From: Pseudobdellovibrionaceae bacterium
GTDB taxonomy: Bacteria; Bdellovibrionota; Bdellovibrionia; Bdellovibrionales; Bdellovibrionaceae
Length of the DNA: 37,525 bases
Assembly (NCBI GenBank): GCA_014378775.1
Contig: JACMMZ010000088.1
Coordinates: forward strand, 1 to 37,525
Direction: 5' to 3'
This document shows, piece after piece, positions 7,534 through 17,205 of this stretch. The first letter of the stretch is position 1; each line of letters starts with the position of its first letter. The notes below the pieces were generated by a model that saw nothing but the letters and a program-made list of their open reading frames with translations, did no database searches and had not been told where the DNA came from. The position numbers and the translations under genes were made by a program.

Positions 7534-8862
7534 ATGACGGACAACCAGACTCAAGCAAATTTAGCTCTATTTATTGGTGAAACTTACTGCGAGATCGAAG
7601 TCCAAAATCTGGACCACCAAATTATTTTTTCCAAAGAAATTTTTCTGCCTCAAATTACCCTCAAAAACGCGCTCCAAACAACGGCGGCCGAAGTTTTGAA
7701 GTTAGGCTGCACCATTCAAAATGTTTACACCGTTTGCCGCTACCTAGAAAGACTGAAAAACTTTCGATTAGGTGGAAGCGTCATTCAAGTAACCCACAAG
7801 GGTTTGGAAAATAATTACATGCTGGAAAACACCGGGCGCTTTTCGTTAGCGGCTTCATCACTGATCATCGCTATCGATGCTCAGGCTAACATGACCGATC
7901 TTTCAGAATACCTAAGCACTGAATTTGATCGCACCCGCAAAATCAATCCGGAAGCAAACAAAGTAGTCATGAATCTTGATCCAAAGCAAATATCCGTCGC
8001 AAAAAATAAAATGATCCAAAAATTCTTTACTGAAAAAAACTTCAAACTTTTTTTTAATTCAACGCCTTACGATCTGAATTCGATTCGCCAAGTTCTGCTT
8101 AACGCGGGAACCGAAGGGACAAAAGAGGAATTAACTAAAGAGATCCAAGACGCTTTTCCGGCGGCTGAAATATTATTTTGGTCTCAGGATCGATTTTTAA
8201 CTGAGATCGAAAATTATCAACTGTATTTTAGTGCGGATGACTTTCTCGGATCGACGATTTTCGCAGACAAAAACAGTTCAGTCGATAAGGTGATCCATTT
8301 AGATATTGAAAATTGGATGGTGCTTGAGAAATCGCATCAATCCTGCTGGGACAGTCCCTGGGGGAAAATACAACGGTCTCATTTTCGAAATACCCCACTA
8401 TCACTTCACCCGCTGACAGAAATACTCATCGATGAAAATGCCTTTCTTCAGTTTTCAAAAATGCCGGCTCCTAGCGAACCGGGACCGATGACGGCTGGTC
8501 GCGGTGTGAAATCTCTGATCTTAGACGTGTTCTTTGCTGATTTGAAAAATCAGGCTTTATTGAACCGGTTATTTCCGGCTTTGCAAAACGCCAACATTGA
8601 AAAAAAAATACAATCCCAATTTAAAGTTTTAGAACATGGTCAAAAAACGGAGAGTAAAACATTGAATCAATCTGATATTAAAGAATTTATCCAGGAATTG
8701 ATTCACTTCGACATCAACCGCCTCGGCTGCAGTGATGAAAATTCGCTCTGTACCGGTAATATGTCATTTTTAAAAAAAGAGGGATCCAAAAAATCAAACC
8801 ATTTGAAACATTTTAGATGGACCGAAGAAATTTTTAAAAAAGTGGCTGAGGTGAAAACGTGA
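7534..8862 (+). CDS. Divergent, shortened HyuA-like (hydantoinase/oxoprolinase subunit A) protein
   Basis: The ORF track begins at 7423 inside hisC; I choose the ATG at 7534 (442 residues), which removes a 67-base overlap. Similarity to HyuA is faint but ordered: FKLFFNSTPYDLNSIRQVLLNAG (near 170-192) resembles the segment where HyuA has its SxSHEVxP and NA motifs, and SEPGPMTAGRGVKSLILDVF (314-333) resembles ADPGPACYGRGG-xTVTDA. The N-terminal DxGGTFTD ATP motif is replaced by LFIGETYCEIE, and the protein is roughly 240 residues shorter than normal HyuA. Its stop overlaps the start of the HyuB-like gene by 4 bases (GTGA), indicating coupling. Enzyme activity is doubtful; relationship moderately supported, function unknown. 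Confidence 0.55.
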   Translation: MTDNQTQANLALFIGETYCEIEVQNLDHQIIFSKEIFLPQITLKNALQTTAAEVLKLGCTIQNVYTVCRYLERLKNFRLGGSVIQVTHKGLENNYMLENTGRFSLAASSLIIAIDAQANMTDLSEYLSTEFDRTRKINPEANKVVMNLDPKQISVAKNKMIQKFFTEKNFKLFFNSTPYDLNSIRQVLLNAGTEGTKEELTKEIQDAFPAAEILFWSQDRFLTEIENYQLYFSADDFLGSTIFADKNSSVDKVIHLDIENWMVLEKSHQSCWDSPWGKIQRSHFRNTPLSLHPLTEILIDENAFLQFSKMPAPSEPGPMTAGRGVKSLILDVFFADLKNQALLNRLFPALQNANIEKKIQSQFKVLEHGQKTESKTLNQSDIKEFIQELIHFDINRLGCSDENSLCTGNMSFLKKEGSKKSNHLKHFRWTEEIFKKVAEVKT

Positions 8863-10100
8863 TTTCACATTTAGAGTCTCATAAATTCGGATCGATCATC
8901 AGTCACTTTAACAATGCCTCGATTGTAAACAGCAAAGGCGAACTTCTTTTTTCAAAAGATGCGGATCCGTTTAAAACCACCACCAGTCGTTTAGTTTTAT
9001 TTCAAATTGCGAAAAAATACCTTTCTCCCAGTACTGGTGACATCATTATCTCCAATGATCCTGAAAACGGCGGAACGTCTCTATCGCGTATTTATTTTAT
9101 AAGTTGCCTAAGTCTCAATTTATTTCTGATTTGGGATGCTGAATTTTATCCTATCGATTTTAAGATTCCGCTATCTCCATTTGTGGAAAATGGAAAAATA
9201 AGCCCCTTTATGAAAACGGCCTTGATTGAATCGCAGCCGAACAAAGAACACTACTCTGCCTTTTTTGAGACGGAAATTGGTAAATTCAATACGGTTAATA
9301 AATTCAAGGAATTCATTCGCGAAGCTTCTGGGGAAGACTTTCAAAAGCAGTGGTTTATGGTTTGCAAAAATATTTTCATCAATCATTTTGAAGCCAAAGC
9401 TTTCGGGCAGAGCGAGCTCAGTTATAAATACAAAACAGATCATCTTTTGAAACTAAGAACCGAAGTAGATGAAAAACAAAATCAGCGCTTCTTTAAAGTC
9501 GATTTTTCGGGATCCAGCCTGGCCAAACCAGGGCCCGCACAAATTTCTTGCGCATCACACGTCATCGAGAGTGGTCTCATTATCGAGTTTAGTAAGTATT
9601 ATGCTTTAGAAAAGTATTTATCTCAGCCCATCTTAGATCACGTAAAGCTCATCTTGCCGCCGAAGTCTATTGTGAGTAATGCTCACAAGGCGGGTGAATT
9701 TAATTTCGAACTTCAAAAAATGGCCCGTCAGATGATGAAATTTAATTTGACGCAAATTAATGCTCAAACTAAAAAAAATGACAAGAAATTTTCTCTGTAT
9801 TCAACCCACCTGTTGCAAATGACATCCGGTACGGAAACAAACTTATTCTTTTTATCCAATTCGCGAATTCAATTTGAAAATTTGAATTCGTTTCATCAAA
9901 AAATTCTCCAAAACACCGATGGCGAATATAAAGCGTGCTTGGTTTATAACTCCGATAAACCATTAACGATTCGGGTAAGTGGAATTTCTTCAGACGAAGA
10001 TCACGCCAAACGTTGGCTCAAAATTAATAAAGCACCCGTCAGACATGGCACTTTCAATTTAAAAAAAGGTGACGAATTCATTTTGAATTGGAAAATTTAA
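8859..10100 (+). CDS. Divergent, shortened HyuB-like (hydantoinase/oxoprolinase subunit B) protein
   Basis: Starts at GTG overlapping the previous stop. The family's clearest motif is kept: TGDIIISNDPENGGTSL (59-75) corresponds to PGDvfilNDPyxGGTHLPD. The following residues expected in HyuB (HLPD and the AHHxDvGG metal-type motif) are not there; the equivalent region reads LSRIYF and DAEFYPIDF. Later, VDFSGSSLAKPGPAQISCASHVIES and LILPPKSIVSN match the vDFtGTs...gpiNap and P-x-Gs-lnp segments. Length is 413 residues against more than 500 usually. So both subunits of a two-gene enzyme are present, in normal order, but both lack hallmark residues. Likely a repurposed pair; no substrate can be read from context. 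Confidence 0.6.
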   Translation: MISHLESHKFGSIISHFNNASIVNSKGELLFSKDADPFKTTTSRLVLFQIAKKYLSPSTGDIIISNDPENGGTSLSRIYFISCLSLNLFLIWDAEFYPIDFKIPLSPFVENGKISPFMKTALIESQPNKEHYSAFFETEIGKFNTVNKFKEFIREASGEDFQKQWFMVCKNIFINHFEAKAFGQSELSYKYKTDHLLKLRTEVDEKQNQRFFKVDFSGSSLAKPGPAQISCASHVIESGLIIEFSKYYALEKYLSQPILDHVKLILPPKSIVSNAHKAGEFNFELQKMARQMMKFNLTQINAQTKKNDKKFSLYSTHLLQMTSGTETNLFFLSNSRIQFENLNSFHQKILQNTDGEYKACLVYNSDKPLTIRVSGISSDEDHAKRWLKINKAPVRHGTFNLKKGDEFILNWKI

Positions 10101-11306
10101 TTAGACCTGAGCGCCCGTTTTTTGAATGGCTTTACGAATTACTTCGATATGTTCGTGATCGATAGTTTCAATCACAAAATCGATTTTAGTTTGCTTCATC
10201 CCGAGATCGCTTCCGATGCGGTCATGGTGAACTTCTAGAATATTAGCTCGGTTATCGGCTAAAATCTGAGTGAGGCGGCTTAAACTACCAGGAATATCGG
10301 GTACAATCACGGAAAGCTCACACAACCGACCACGTTGAATTTGTCCGTGCTGAATCACCCCGGAAATCATATTTAGATCGACATTTCCACCGCAAACCAA
10401 AACGCAGGTTTTCGAACCCAATTTTAAATTTTTATGAGATAAAATTGCGGCCAATCCCACCGCGCCCGAACCTTCCGCCACTGTTTTTACCCTTTCGAGT
10501 AAAAAAACCATGGCTTCAGCGATTTGCCCTTCGGTCACCGTCACGATTTCGTCCACGTATTTTGATATGAAATCATCGTACATGATTTGACTGGGTTTCT
10601 TAATGGCGATGCCGTCCGCTAAAGTCGATATCGGATTTTGAATCATCTCAAATTTATGTTGATGAAAAAGTTGTGACATAGTGGAAACAGTTTCCGTTTG
10701 GGCCCCAATAATTTTAATTTTCGGGTTTATACTTTTTGCCGCGATCGCGATCCCACTGATTAAACCCCCGCCTCCAACCGGCACCACGATGCTGGTTAAA
10801 TCAGGAATTTGCTCGAGGACTTCTAGTCCAATCGTACCCTGACCGGCGATGACTTTTTCGTCTTCATAAGGGTGAACAAAAATGTAACCTTTCTCTTTGG
10901 CTAATTGAATCGAATAATCTTTAGCTTCGTCAAAACTTGTACCATAAAGTATAACGGTCGCGCCGTAATTTTTAGTTGCTTCAACTTTTGATAAAGGCGC
11001 ATTGATCGGCATTACAATTGTTGACTGCACACCGTGAATTTTTGAACTTAAGGCCACCCCTTGGGCGTGATTACCGGCTGAACAGGCAATGACACCACAT
11101 TTTTTCTCAGCTTCGGTCAGACTCAAAATTTTATTTGTGGCTCCTCTGATTTTAAAGCTTCCCGTACGCTGCGTATTTTCCAGTTTAAAAAATACTTCGC
11201 AGCCGACCAAAGCGGTTGCTGAACGAGAGTAATCACAAACGGTTAAATTGATACTGTCAGCTATATTCTGACGTGCATTTTGGATGTCTTGTAAGGTGAC
11301 TTTCAT
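10101..11306 (-). CDS. ilvA: Threonine ammonia-lyase (dehydratase) with C-terminal ACT domain
   Basis: Converts threonine to 2-oxobutanoate and ammonia, the first step toward isoleucine. The PLP lysine is K52 in TGSFKIRGA; the phosphate-binding glycine loop is [10 protein letters not shown] (about 176-185) and SAGNHAQGV lies in between. After the catalytic domain, one ACT domain (about 325-401, from [19 protein letters not shown]) suggests allosteric control, as in the short TdcB-plus-ACT forms rather than E. coli IlvA. AAGG lies 5 bases before the ATG, inside the imperfect palindrome CCCTAAATTAAGGG. Its stop codon abuts that of the convergent HyuB-like gene with no spacer. Catabolic (tdcB-like) use is possible. 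Confidence 0.93.
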   Translation of the reverse strand: MKVTLQDIQNARQNIADSINLTVCDYSRSATALVGCEVFFKLENTQRTGSFKIRGATNKILSLTEAEKKCGVIACSAGNHAQGVALSSKIHGVQSTIVMPINAPLSKVEATKNYGATVILYGTSFDEAKDYSIQLAKEKGYIFVHPYEDEKVIAGQGTIGLEVLEQIPDLTSIVVPVGGGGLISGIAIAAKSINPKIKIIGAQTETVSTMSQLFHQHKFEMIQNPISTLADGIAIKKPSQIMYDDFISKYVDEIVTVTEGQIAEAMVFLLERVKTVAEGSGAVGLAAILSHKNLKLGSKTCVLVCGGNVDLNMISGVIQHGQIQRGRLCELSVIVPDIPGSLSRLTQILADNRANILEVHHDRIGSDLGMKQTKIDFVIETIDHEHIEVIRKAIQKTGAQV

Positions 11307-11330
11307 GGCCCTTAATTTAGGGCGAAGTTT

Positions 11331-11567
11331 CTACCAATACAAGCTGATTCCGAGAATTGGTGGGTATTCGGTTTTTAAAAAAGACTTCGGTGTTTGAGAT
11401 GTGCGAGTTCGATCTTGAACATCTGATGCGGTTTCCGCATTGTCCGAAGGATCGTTACAAAACATAAAAGGAGCCAGATATTTTCCGCAAGCCTCGCAGC
11501 GCTCGATTTTTTGAGTTTCCGATTCAGATGTTTTATTGCAAATATGGCAGCGGCGGATGTGAACCAT
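11331..11567 (-). CDS. Small zinc-ribbon protein
   Basis: A 78-residue protein with two knuckles, CHIC near residue 7 and CEAC near residue 24, the four-cysteine layout of a zinc ribbon, preceded by a basic MVHIRR start. The middle is polar and low in complexity, and the end (YPPILGISLYW) is hydrophobic and aromatic, like a docking tail. GAGG lies 9 bases upstream of the ATG. It sits 24 bases upstream of the threonine dehydratase on the same strand. No function recognised; a role as a protein- or nucleic-acid-binding adaptor is only a guess. Confidence 0.75.
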   Translation of the reverse strand: MVHIRRCHICNKTSESETQKIERCEACGKYLAPFMFCNDPSDNAETASDVQDRTRTSQTPKSFLKTEYPPILGISLYW

Positions 11568-11727
11568 GTATGAAACCTCGCGTATAAGTTTAGTATAAAT
11601 CTTACTTAAAAAGCTGCAAGACTCTCACCTTCAAATCTCGTAATAAGATCGAATGAATAATGCCGCGATGAATTTTATCAAACTGAGACGACTAATGACT
11701 TTACGCGCAAGCCAAAAAAGGAACTTC

Positions 11728-12471
11728 TTACGAATCGAAATTGCAAATATCCAGAAAACTCGTCACCTCAAGCGAAGCTCCCCCAATAAGGAATCCATCA
11801 ACGTGATCGAGCGCTATCAGATCTTTCGCATTATCGGCTTTAACGCTGCCACCGTAAATTAATTGAAAGTTTTTAAAATTCATCGACGTCATTTTTTGGA
11901 AAAGTTCGGCGTGAACTTCTTTGACCTGATCAAGGCTTGCCACCTGGCCTGTGCCGATGGCCCAAACCGGTTCGTAGGCGACAACGATACGTTTACTCAA
12001 ATTAACGGCGGATAACGCTGCTTCTAATTGTTCAAAACAAACTTTCAGTGTTTCGTTTTTTTGGCGCTGCTCCAGGCTTTCTCCGATACAAAGAACCGGC
12101 AGTGTATCCAGACTTTGGCTGAGCAAAACTTTCTTATTTATCGAAGAATTTAATTCTGAGAAAATTTGACGACGTTCGCTGTGACCGATTAAACAAATGG
12201 TTGAACCGATAGACTGAGCAATGGCTAAAGAGTTTTCGCCAGTGAATGCGCCTTTGACTTCGATGTGAATTTGCTGCGGTCCGAACCGAACCGGTGATTT
12301 TTTTAAATTTTGAGACAGCTTATCCAGAGAAAAATTTTGCGGAAAAATAAAAGCTTCTTTAGTTTCAAAAAATTTCTCACTTGTTTTAGCCAAAAAATCC
12401 TGAGCAAACGCAGCGGCTTGATCAGGGGTTTTATTTAATTTCCAGTTCGCCGCAAAAATTTTTTTATTCAT
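11728..12471 (-). CDS. tpiA: Triose-phosphate isomerase
   Basis: Interconverts dihydroxyacetone phosphate and glyceraldehyde 3-phosphate. The ORF track begins at 12537 inside pgk, but the family N-terminus MNKKIFAANWKLNK starts at ATG 12471, 7 bases after the pgk stop; that gives 247 residues, the normal length. Catalytic residues are present: K11 in NWKLNK, the histidine in IGHSERR and the glutamate in VAYEPVWAIGTG. The phosphate loop YGGSVK and LIGGASL follow. It is the last gene of the gap-pgk-tpiA glycolytic run. Confidence 0.97.
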   Translation of the reverse strand: MNKKIFAANWKLNKTPDQAAAFAQDFLAKTSEKFFETKEAFIFPQNFSLDKLSQNLKKSPVRFGPQQIHIEVKGAFTGENSLAIAQSIGSTICLIGHSERRQIFSELNSSINKKVLLSQSLDTLPVLCIGESLEQRQKNETLKVCFEQLEAALSAVNLSKRIVVAYEPVWAIGTGQVASLDQVKEVHAELFQKMTSMNFKNFQLIYGGSVKADNAKDLIALDHVDGFLIGGASLEVTSFLDICNFDS

Positions 12472-12478
12472 TTGAAGC

Positions 12479-13717
12479 CTAAAATGTAGGGGTGCTGGTT
12501 GAAGATTCAGATTGTTTACGTTTACGTAAGACTTCAAGTCCCGGTAGTCTTTCCCCTTGAAGGTATTCGAGACTCGCCCCGCCTCCGGTAGAAATATGGG
12601 TCATCTTATCTGCAAATCCAGAAATTTCGGCTGCCGCCGCTGAATCCCCGCCGCCCACAATCATGGTACCTGGGTTTGCGGCCATCACTTCCGCAATTGC
12701 AAAAGTTCCCTTTGAAAATTCTGTTGTCTCAAACACTCCCATCGGTCCATTCCAAAAAACAGTTTTAGCTTCGGCTAAATATTTCTTATAAAGCTCAATG
12801 GTTTTTGGACCAATATCCAATCCGATTTCGTTTTCTTTAATTTGATGATTCGTTGTGACTCGGATATTTTTGGTGTCACCAAAGGCTTGGCTGGTAATGT
12901 GATCCACCGGTAATAGTAAAGTTTTACCTCGAGCTTCGATACGTTCAATCATTTCTTTGGCATATTTCAATTTATCTGCTTCGACTAATGACTTCCCAAC
13001 TTCCACGCCCTGAGCTTTTAAAAAAGTGTAGGCCATGGCTCCGCCAATAACAAAACCATCAACCACGTTGATCAGTTTTTCAATGACAGGAATTTTGTCG
13101 GATACTTTTGATCCACCAAGCACTGCGATGTACGGTTTTTGTGGCTTGTCGAATAAACCATCGAGCATTTTAATTTCTTTTTCGATCAGAAATCCGACGC
13201 CTTTTTCTTGCATCATTTCTGGTAAGGCCGAAATACTGGCATGGGCTCGGTGCGAAGCTCCGAACGCATCATTAATATAAATATCCGCGTAGGAAGTCCA
13301 CATGACGGCAAGCTCCGTGCTGTTTTCTACTTCACCTTGATCAAAGCGAAGATTTTCTAAACAGATAATCTGATTTTTCATCGGGCCGTAAAGAATATGT
13401 TTAACCCCTTCAGAATCAGGTTCTTCCATCAGAACTACTTCAAGATCAAGCAATTCACCCAATCTTTTTGCTACCGGCTCCATTGAATACTGACGATCAG
13501 CCGAAGTCTTCGGACGACCTAAATGAGACGCGATAATGATTTTCGCCCCTTTTTCGAAACAGTATTTAATGGTTGGAAGACTGGCCGTGATGCGCGTTTC
13601 ATCTGTGATATTTCCCTCTTTGTCCATTGGAACATTTAAATCTAATCTTAGAAATACTGTTTTACCTTTAAGTTCAAAATCCCGGACGGTTTTGATTCCT
13701 TTTAAACCATCAGACAT
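12479..13717 (-). CDS. pgk: Phosphoglycerate kinase
   Basis: Transfers phosphate from 1,3-bisphosphoglycerate to ADP in glycolysis, reversible in gluconeogenesis. N-domain signatures are RLDLNVPMD, SHLGRPK and FGASHRAHAS; the C-domain shows the hinge lysine-rich GGSKVSDKI, WNGPMGVFE and the nucleotide-binding GGGDSAAAA, then STGGGASLEYLQGE. At 412 residues it is of typical length, with a short Ser/Thr-rich tail. The ATG shares its A with the gap stop codon (TAATG), so the genes are probably translationally coupled. Confidence 0.98.
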   Translation of the reverse strand: MSDGLKGIKTVRDFELKGKTVFLRLDLNVPMDKEGNITDETRITASLPTIKYCFEKGAKIIIASHLGRPKTSADRQYSMEPVAKRLGELLDLEVVLMEEPDSEGVKHILYGPMKNQIICLENLRFDQGEVENSTELAVMWTSYADIYINDAFGASHRAHASISALPEMMQEKGVGFLIEKEIKMLDGLFDKPQKPYIAVLGGSKVSDKIPVIEKLINVVDGFVIGGAMAYTFLKAQGVEVGKSLVEADKLKYAKEMIERIEARGKTLLLPVDHITSQAFGDTKNIRVTTNHQIKENEIGLDIGPKTIELYKKYLAEAKTVFWNGPMGVFETTEFSKGTFAIAEVMAANPGTMIVGGGDSAAAAEISGFADKMTHISTGGGASLEYLQGERLPGLEVLRKRKQSESSTSTPTF

Positions 13718-14709
13718 TAGTTCTTCTCCATCATAAATAAAGCCATATCCACCATTCGACTTGAGAACCCAGTTTCATTATCGTACCAAGATAATACTTT
13801 AGCGGTTCTTTGACCCACCACCATGGTCGTTTTACTGTCGACGATGGATGATAATTTATTTCCGTTAAAATCTATACTAACTAATTCCTCTGTTTCAAAA
13901 CCAAGGACACCTTTAAGTTCACCTTGAGAGGCTTCTTTTAATGCCGCATTGATTGATGCGACCGACACATCTTTTTCGGTATTAAAAGTAAAATCAACCA
14001 AGCTGACATTCGGTGTTGGTACGCGGATCGATAATCCGTCAATTTTACCTTTGAGTTCTGGCAAAACTAAACCCACTGCTTTTGCGGCCCCGGTTGTTGT
14101 GGGAATCATCGATACTGCGGCCGAGCGAGCTCGACGCATATCTTTGTGAGCCGCATCTAATATTTTTTGATCATTGGTGTACGAATGAACCGTAAGCATT
14201 GTTCCGTTCACGATACCAAAAGATTTATGTAATACATGAGCCAACGGCGCTAAACAGTTCGTCGTGCACGAAGCATTAGATAAAAAAGTATGCTGTGCGG
14301 GATTGTATTGCTTATGATTAATTCCGTAAACAACCGTTATATCGACTCCGTCAGCGGGAGCCGAAACCATAACTTTTTTGGCTCCGGCCGTGATATGTTT
14401 TTGATAATCTTCTTTTCCTTTAAGCGCCCCGGTACATTCCATAACTAATTCAACGCCCCAAGCTTTCCACGGAATGTGTGCCGGATCTTTTTGTTTAGTT
14501 ACCGGAATTTTTTTTCCGTTAACGATGAGGTTTTCTCCGTCGTGAGTTACATCAGCTTTAAAAATTCCATGAGATGAATCATATTTTAATAAATGCACAA
14601 TTCCTTCTAAATCATCTAAAGAATTAATTCCTACGATATCTAACTGTTCAAAACCTTCGCGAAAAAATACGCGCCCGATGCGACCGAAACCATTAATTCC
14701 AACTTTCAT
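13717..14709 (-). CDS. gap: Glyceraldehyde-3-phosphate dehydrogenase
   Basis: Oxidises glyceraldehyde 3-phosphate with NAD(P) and phosphate. The Rossmann motif is KVGINGFGRIGR at the very start, the nucleophile is the cysteine of SNASCTTNCLAP, and the base histidine lies in TVHSYTNDQ; the end reads WYDNETGFSSRMVDM. N-S at residues 32-33 (GINSLDDLE) instead of the usual N-D leaves cofactor preference open. The ORF track starts at a GTG (14718) that has AAAGGAG 7 bases upstream; I prefer the ATG at 14709 because it gives the family N-terminus and has AGGTGG close by, but the GTG is a real alternative. It lies downstream of tatD. Confidence 0.96.
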   Translation of the reverse strand: MKVGINGFGRIGRVFFREGFEQLDIVGINSLDDLEGIVHLLKYDSSHGIFKADVTHDGENLIVNGKKIPVTKQKDPAHIPWKAWGVELVMECTGALKGKEDYQKHITAGAKKVMVSAPADGVDITVVYGINHKQYNPAQHTFLSNASCTTNCLAPLAHVLHKSFGIVNGTMLTVHSYTNDQKILDAAHKDMRRARSAAVSMIPTTTGAAKAVGLVLPELKGKIDGLSIRVPTPNVSLVDFTFNTEKDVSVASINAALKEASQGELKGVLGFETEELVSIDFNGNKLSSIVDSKTTMVVGQRTAKVLSWYDNETGFSSRMVDMALFMMEKN

Positions 14710-14734
14710 TTTTCCCACCTAAGTACTCCTTTGA

Positions 14735-15544
14735 TTAATTCCAGTTAATTTTTTTAAATAATTTGAGAGCATTTTGTTTCGTTACTTCACACAAAATATC
14801 CATCGTAACATTTTTTAATTCCGCCACCACTTTTGCTGTATGTAACATGTAAGCTGAAGTGTTCGGCCGCCCGCGCATCGGCACCGGAGCTAAAAAAGGC
14901 GAATCTGTTTCGACATGGAGGCGGTCCAACGGGATAATATTTTTAACGATATCACGCAAAGCCGTGGCATTTTTAAAAGTCGCTACCCCGGAAATAGAAA
15001 TATTAAATCCCACATCTAAAGCTTTTCTGGCCAGCCATTCGGTTCCAGTGAAGCAATGAATGACGCCGCGGACATCACCTTTATACTTATTTAAAATGCG
15101 AATTGTTTCTTCTTCTGCATCACGGGTATGGATTTCAACTGGTAAATTTAATTTTTTAGCGATGTCTAGTTGCTTTTCAAAGGCTTCAATTTGCTCGCTG
15201 CGAGGTGACTGATCGTAATAATAATCTAATCCTATTTCGCCGATGGCCACCACTTCGGGACGAGGTGCATTTTTGATCAGGAATTCCCCCACTTCATCGG
15301 TGTACTTAACTCCTTCGTGCGGGTGAACGCCAATGGTGCAGTAAACATCAGGCGCGTACTTGACCGCCAAATCGATAACCGTTTGTAAATCTTCAGGCTC
15401 CGTCCCAATCGTAATGATTTTCGATACCCCGGCGGCGCGCGCCAGATTCAACGCGGCTTCGGATCCGCCTTCTAAGCGATCAAGATGACAGTGAATATCA
15501 ATCCATGTAGGTAGCGCTGACGATTCATTTTTACTTTCGCGCAT
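14735..15544 (-). CDS. tatD: TatD-family metal-dependent hydrolase (DNase)
   Basis: A TIM-barrel amidohydrolase-type nuclease implicated in DNA repair and tRNA or DNA 3'-end trimming. Metal ligands are visible: H18 and H20 in DIHCHLD, E in AIGEIGLDYY, H in EIHTRDA, H in VIHCFTG and D in HVETDSPFLAP. At 269 residues it has normal length. Its start lies inside the end of holB (14-base overlap), the frequent tmk-holB-tatD order, and gap follows. Confidence 0.95.
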   Translation of the reverse strand: MRESKNESSALPTWIDIHCHLDRLEGGSEAALNLARAAGVSKIITIGTEPEDLQTVIDLAVKYAPDVYCTIGVHPHEGVKYTDEVGEFLIKNAPRPEVVAIGEIGLDYYYDQSPRSEQIEAFEKQLDIAKKLNLPVEIHTRDAEEETIRILNKYKGDVRGVIHCFTGTEWLARKALDVGFNISISGVATFKNATALRDIVKNIIPLDRLHVETDSPFLAPVPMRGRPNTSAYMLHTAKVVAELKNVTMDILCEVTKQNALKLFKKINWN

Positions 15545-16493
15545 GCATCACCCATAAACTTTCTACCGACATGGTGCTATCAGCATAGCCGAGAAGATCT
15601 TTTTGCATTTTCAAAAGACCAGATATAAATCGATTGATTCGAGCATTATCTAAAAAAATAAATTTATGCAGTCGATCCATCTGATCGCTGTTCAAAACGC
15701 TAGTTAGCTCGTTCAGCTTGAGCACCAGAACATCGCGCATGACCAGAATCCAATTTTTAATAATATCCTGAGCTTCTTCGCGGTCTTTGAAAAAATTTCT
15801 CCATCCTGTTGAATTTAAAAAATCAGCTTCCGTCCAAAAAGATTCTAAAAGATCAAAACTTTGAATTCTTTTTGTCATGCCCTCGGGGCTGGACAATTGA
15901 GCCACGGCATTTAGTTGACCCCGGCTGCATTTATACACCCATTCAGATAAACCGGGTATAATTGATTTAATTTCGGCTTCCGTTAATGGATGAAACCGAA
16001 TAACTTGTGACCGAGAACGAACCGTTCTCATCATGGATTCTGCCTCCGGCGCGATGAGAATAAAGTAAACATTTTGATTTGGCTCTTCTAATATTTTTAG
16101 AATAGAGTTCGCGGCCTGCGGATTAAATAAATGAGCTTGATCAATAATGATTGCACGATTTCGTCCAAAATTAGATAAGTTTAAAAATTGAATGATCTCT
16201 CGCGCTTGATCGACTTTGATATTTTGTCCGGCCGGTTCAATAAAAAGAATATTTTCAGATTGGTGCTTAGCGACTCGAATGCACGAAGGACAAATCCCGC
16301 AGGGAGAATCCGGCATGTCCTTAAGGCCTTCACACAAAAGCTTTTGCGCGACGGCGTAAGCGACCATTTTTTTTCCGATACTTTCCGGTCCGGTAAACAG
16401 CATGGCATGCGGAAGTCGCCCACGTTCTATCGCGTCTTCGATTTTCGTGATCTGGGCTTTGTGTCCGCGAATTTGTGATTTCAGATTTAGCAT
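15531..16493 (-). CDS. holB: DNA polymerase III delta' subunit
   Basis: A clamp-loader subunit that helps place the beta sliding clamp on DNA. The AAA+ fold is visible, with a degenerate Walker A (GPESIGKK, lysine where S/T is usual) as expected for delta', a four-cysteine zinc module in the CEG...CGICPSC stretch, DQAHLFNPQAANSILKILEEP (Walker B/sensor region) and SRS in place of the SRC arginine-finger motif. The ORF track uses TTG at 16505; I prefer ATG at 16493, which overlaps the tmk stop as TGATG and begins MLNLKSQIRGHK, giving 320 residues. Standard partner of tmk and tatD. Confidence 0.93.
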   Translation of the reverse strand: MLNLKSQIRGHKAQITKIEDAIERGRLPHAMLFTGPESIGKKMVAYAVAQKLLCEGLKDMPDSPCGICPSCIRVAKHQSENILFIEPAGQNIKVDQAREIIQFLNLSNFGRNRAIIIDQAHLFNPQAANSILKILEEPNQNVYFILIAPEAESMMRTVRSRSQVIRFHPLTEAEIKSIIPGLSEWVYKCSRGQLNAVAQLSSPEGMTKRIQSFDLLESFWTEADFLNSTGWRNFFKDREEAQDIIKNWILVMRDVLVLKLNELTSVLNSDQMDRLHKFIFLDNARINRFISGLLKMQKDLLGYADSTMSVESLWVMHARK

Positions 16494-17140
16494 CACGAAA
16501 TCCAACTTCGGCTGCGGAGTTCATCGATTAGAGTTTTAAATAATTCGTCGGGCGCTAAAGCTGCGTTGAGAACCAACCAATTATTTCTTCCCGATGACTT
16601 TGATTCCAAAGCTTGACTGAGAAAAGCGGAGCGAACGCGTTCGTGAAATTCATCTTTTTCGGATTCAATGCGATCATCTTCGCTACCGGTTTGGTCACTT
16701 CTTTTTAATCGACGTTTTTTAGATTCCCCCACGGATAAATCTAACAACACAGTCAAATCAGGCACCAGATTATTGGTTGAAAACTGATTCAGCCATTCGA
16801 CTTGCTCTTTGGAAATCCCGCGCCCGCCGCCCTGAAAAGCGACTGAGCTCGCTGAAAATCGGTCACACAGGACCCATTTTTTTTGGGCTAAGCCTGGTCG
16901 AATCACCAGATCAACATGTTGAGAACGGCTCGCTTGATAAAGTAAAAGTTCAGTTCGAGGAGTTGGAGCTTGATCGCGTTTTTGTAAAAGGAGATCACGA
17001 AGTTGGTCTCCAACATCCGTTCCTCCGGGCTCACGTGTAACGACTGTCAAAAAAGAAAGGCCGGCTAAATGTTCATCCAACATTTTTATCAACGATGACT
17101 TACCGGAACCATCTAGACCTTCAAAGACCATAAAAAACAT
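16493..17140 (-). CDS. tmk: Thymidylate kinase
   Basis: Phosphorylates dTMP to dTDP. The P-loop is FEGLDGSGKSS near residues 6-16, the TREPGGT motif follows at about 35-41, and CDRFSASSVAFQG is the DR-Y/F signature that binds dTMP. The lid has basic residues (KKRRLKRSD) and the length, 215 residues, is typical. A second ATG three codons in could also be the start; no strong ribosome site marks either. It heads the tmk-holB-tatD-gap-pgk-tpiA run and diverges from secG. Confidence 0.96.
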   Translation of the reverse strand: MFFMVFEGLDGSGKSSLIKMLDEHLAGLSFLTVVTREPGGTDVGDQLRDLLLQKRDQAPTPRTELLLYQASRSQHVDLVIRPGLAQKKWVLCDRFSASSVAFQGGGRGISKEQVEWLNQFSTNNLVPDLTVLLDLSVGESKKRRLKRSDQTGSEDDRIESEKDEFHERVRSAFLSQALESKSSGRNNWLVLNAALAPDELFKTLIDELRSRSWIS

Positions 17141-17205
17141 AGCTTTAAGGTATCTCTCACTCGGTGTTTTTTGTCATCATTAAACAGTGCGTAAAAATGG
17201 CTCAA

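Noticed and set aside
11653-11862. 69-codon ORF beside tpiA
   Set aside because: Most of it is antisense to tpiA, no ribosome site, no recognisable motif.
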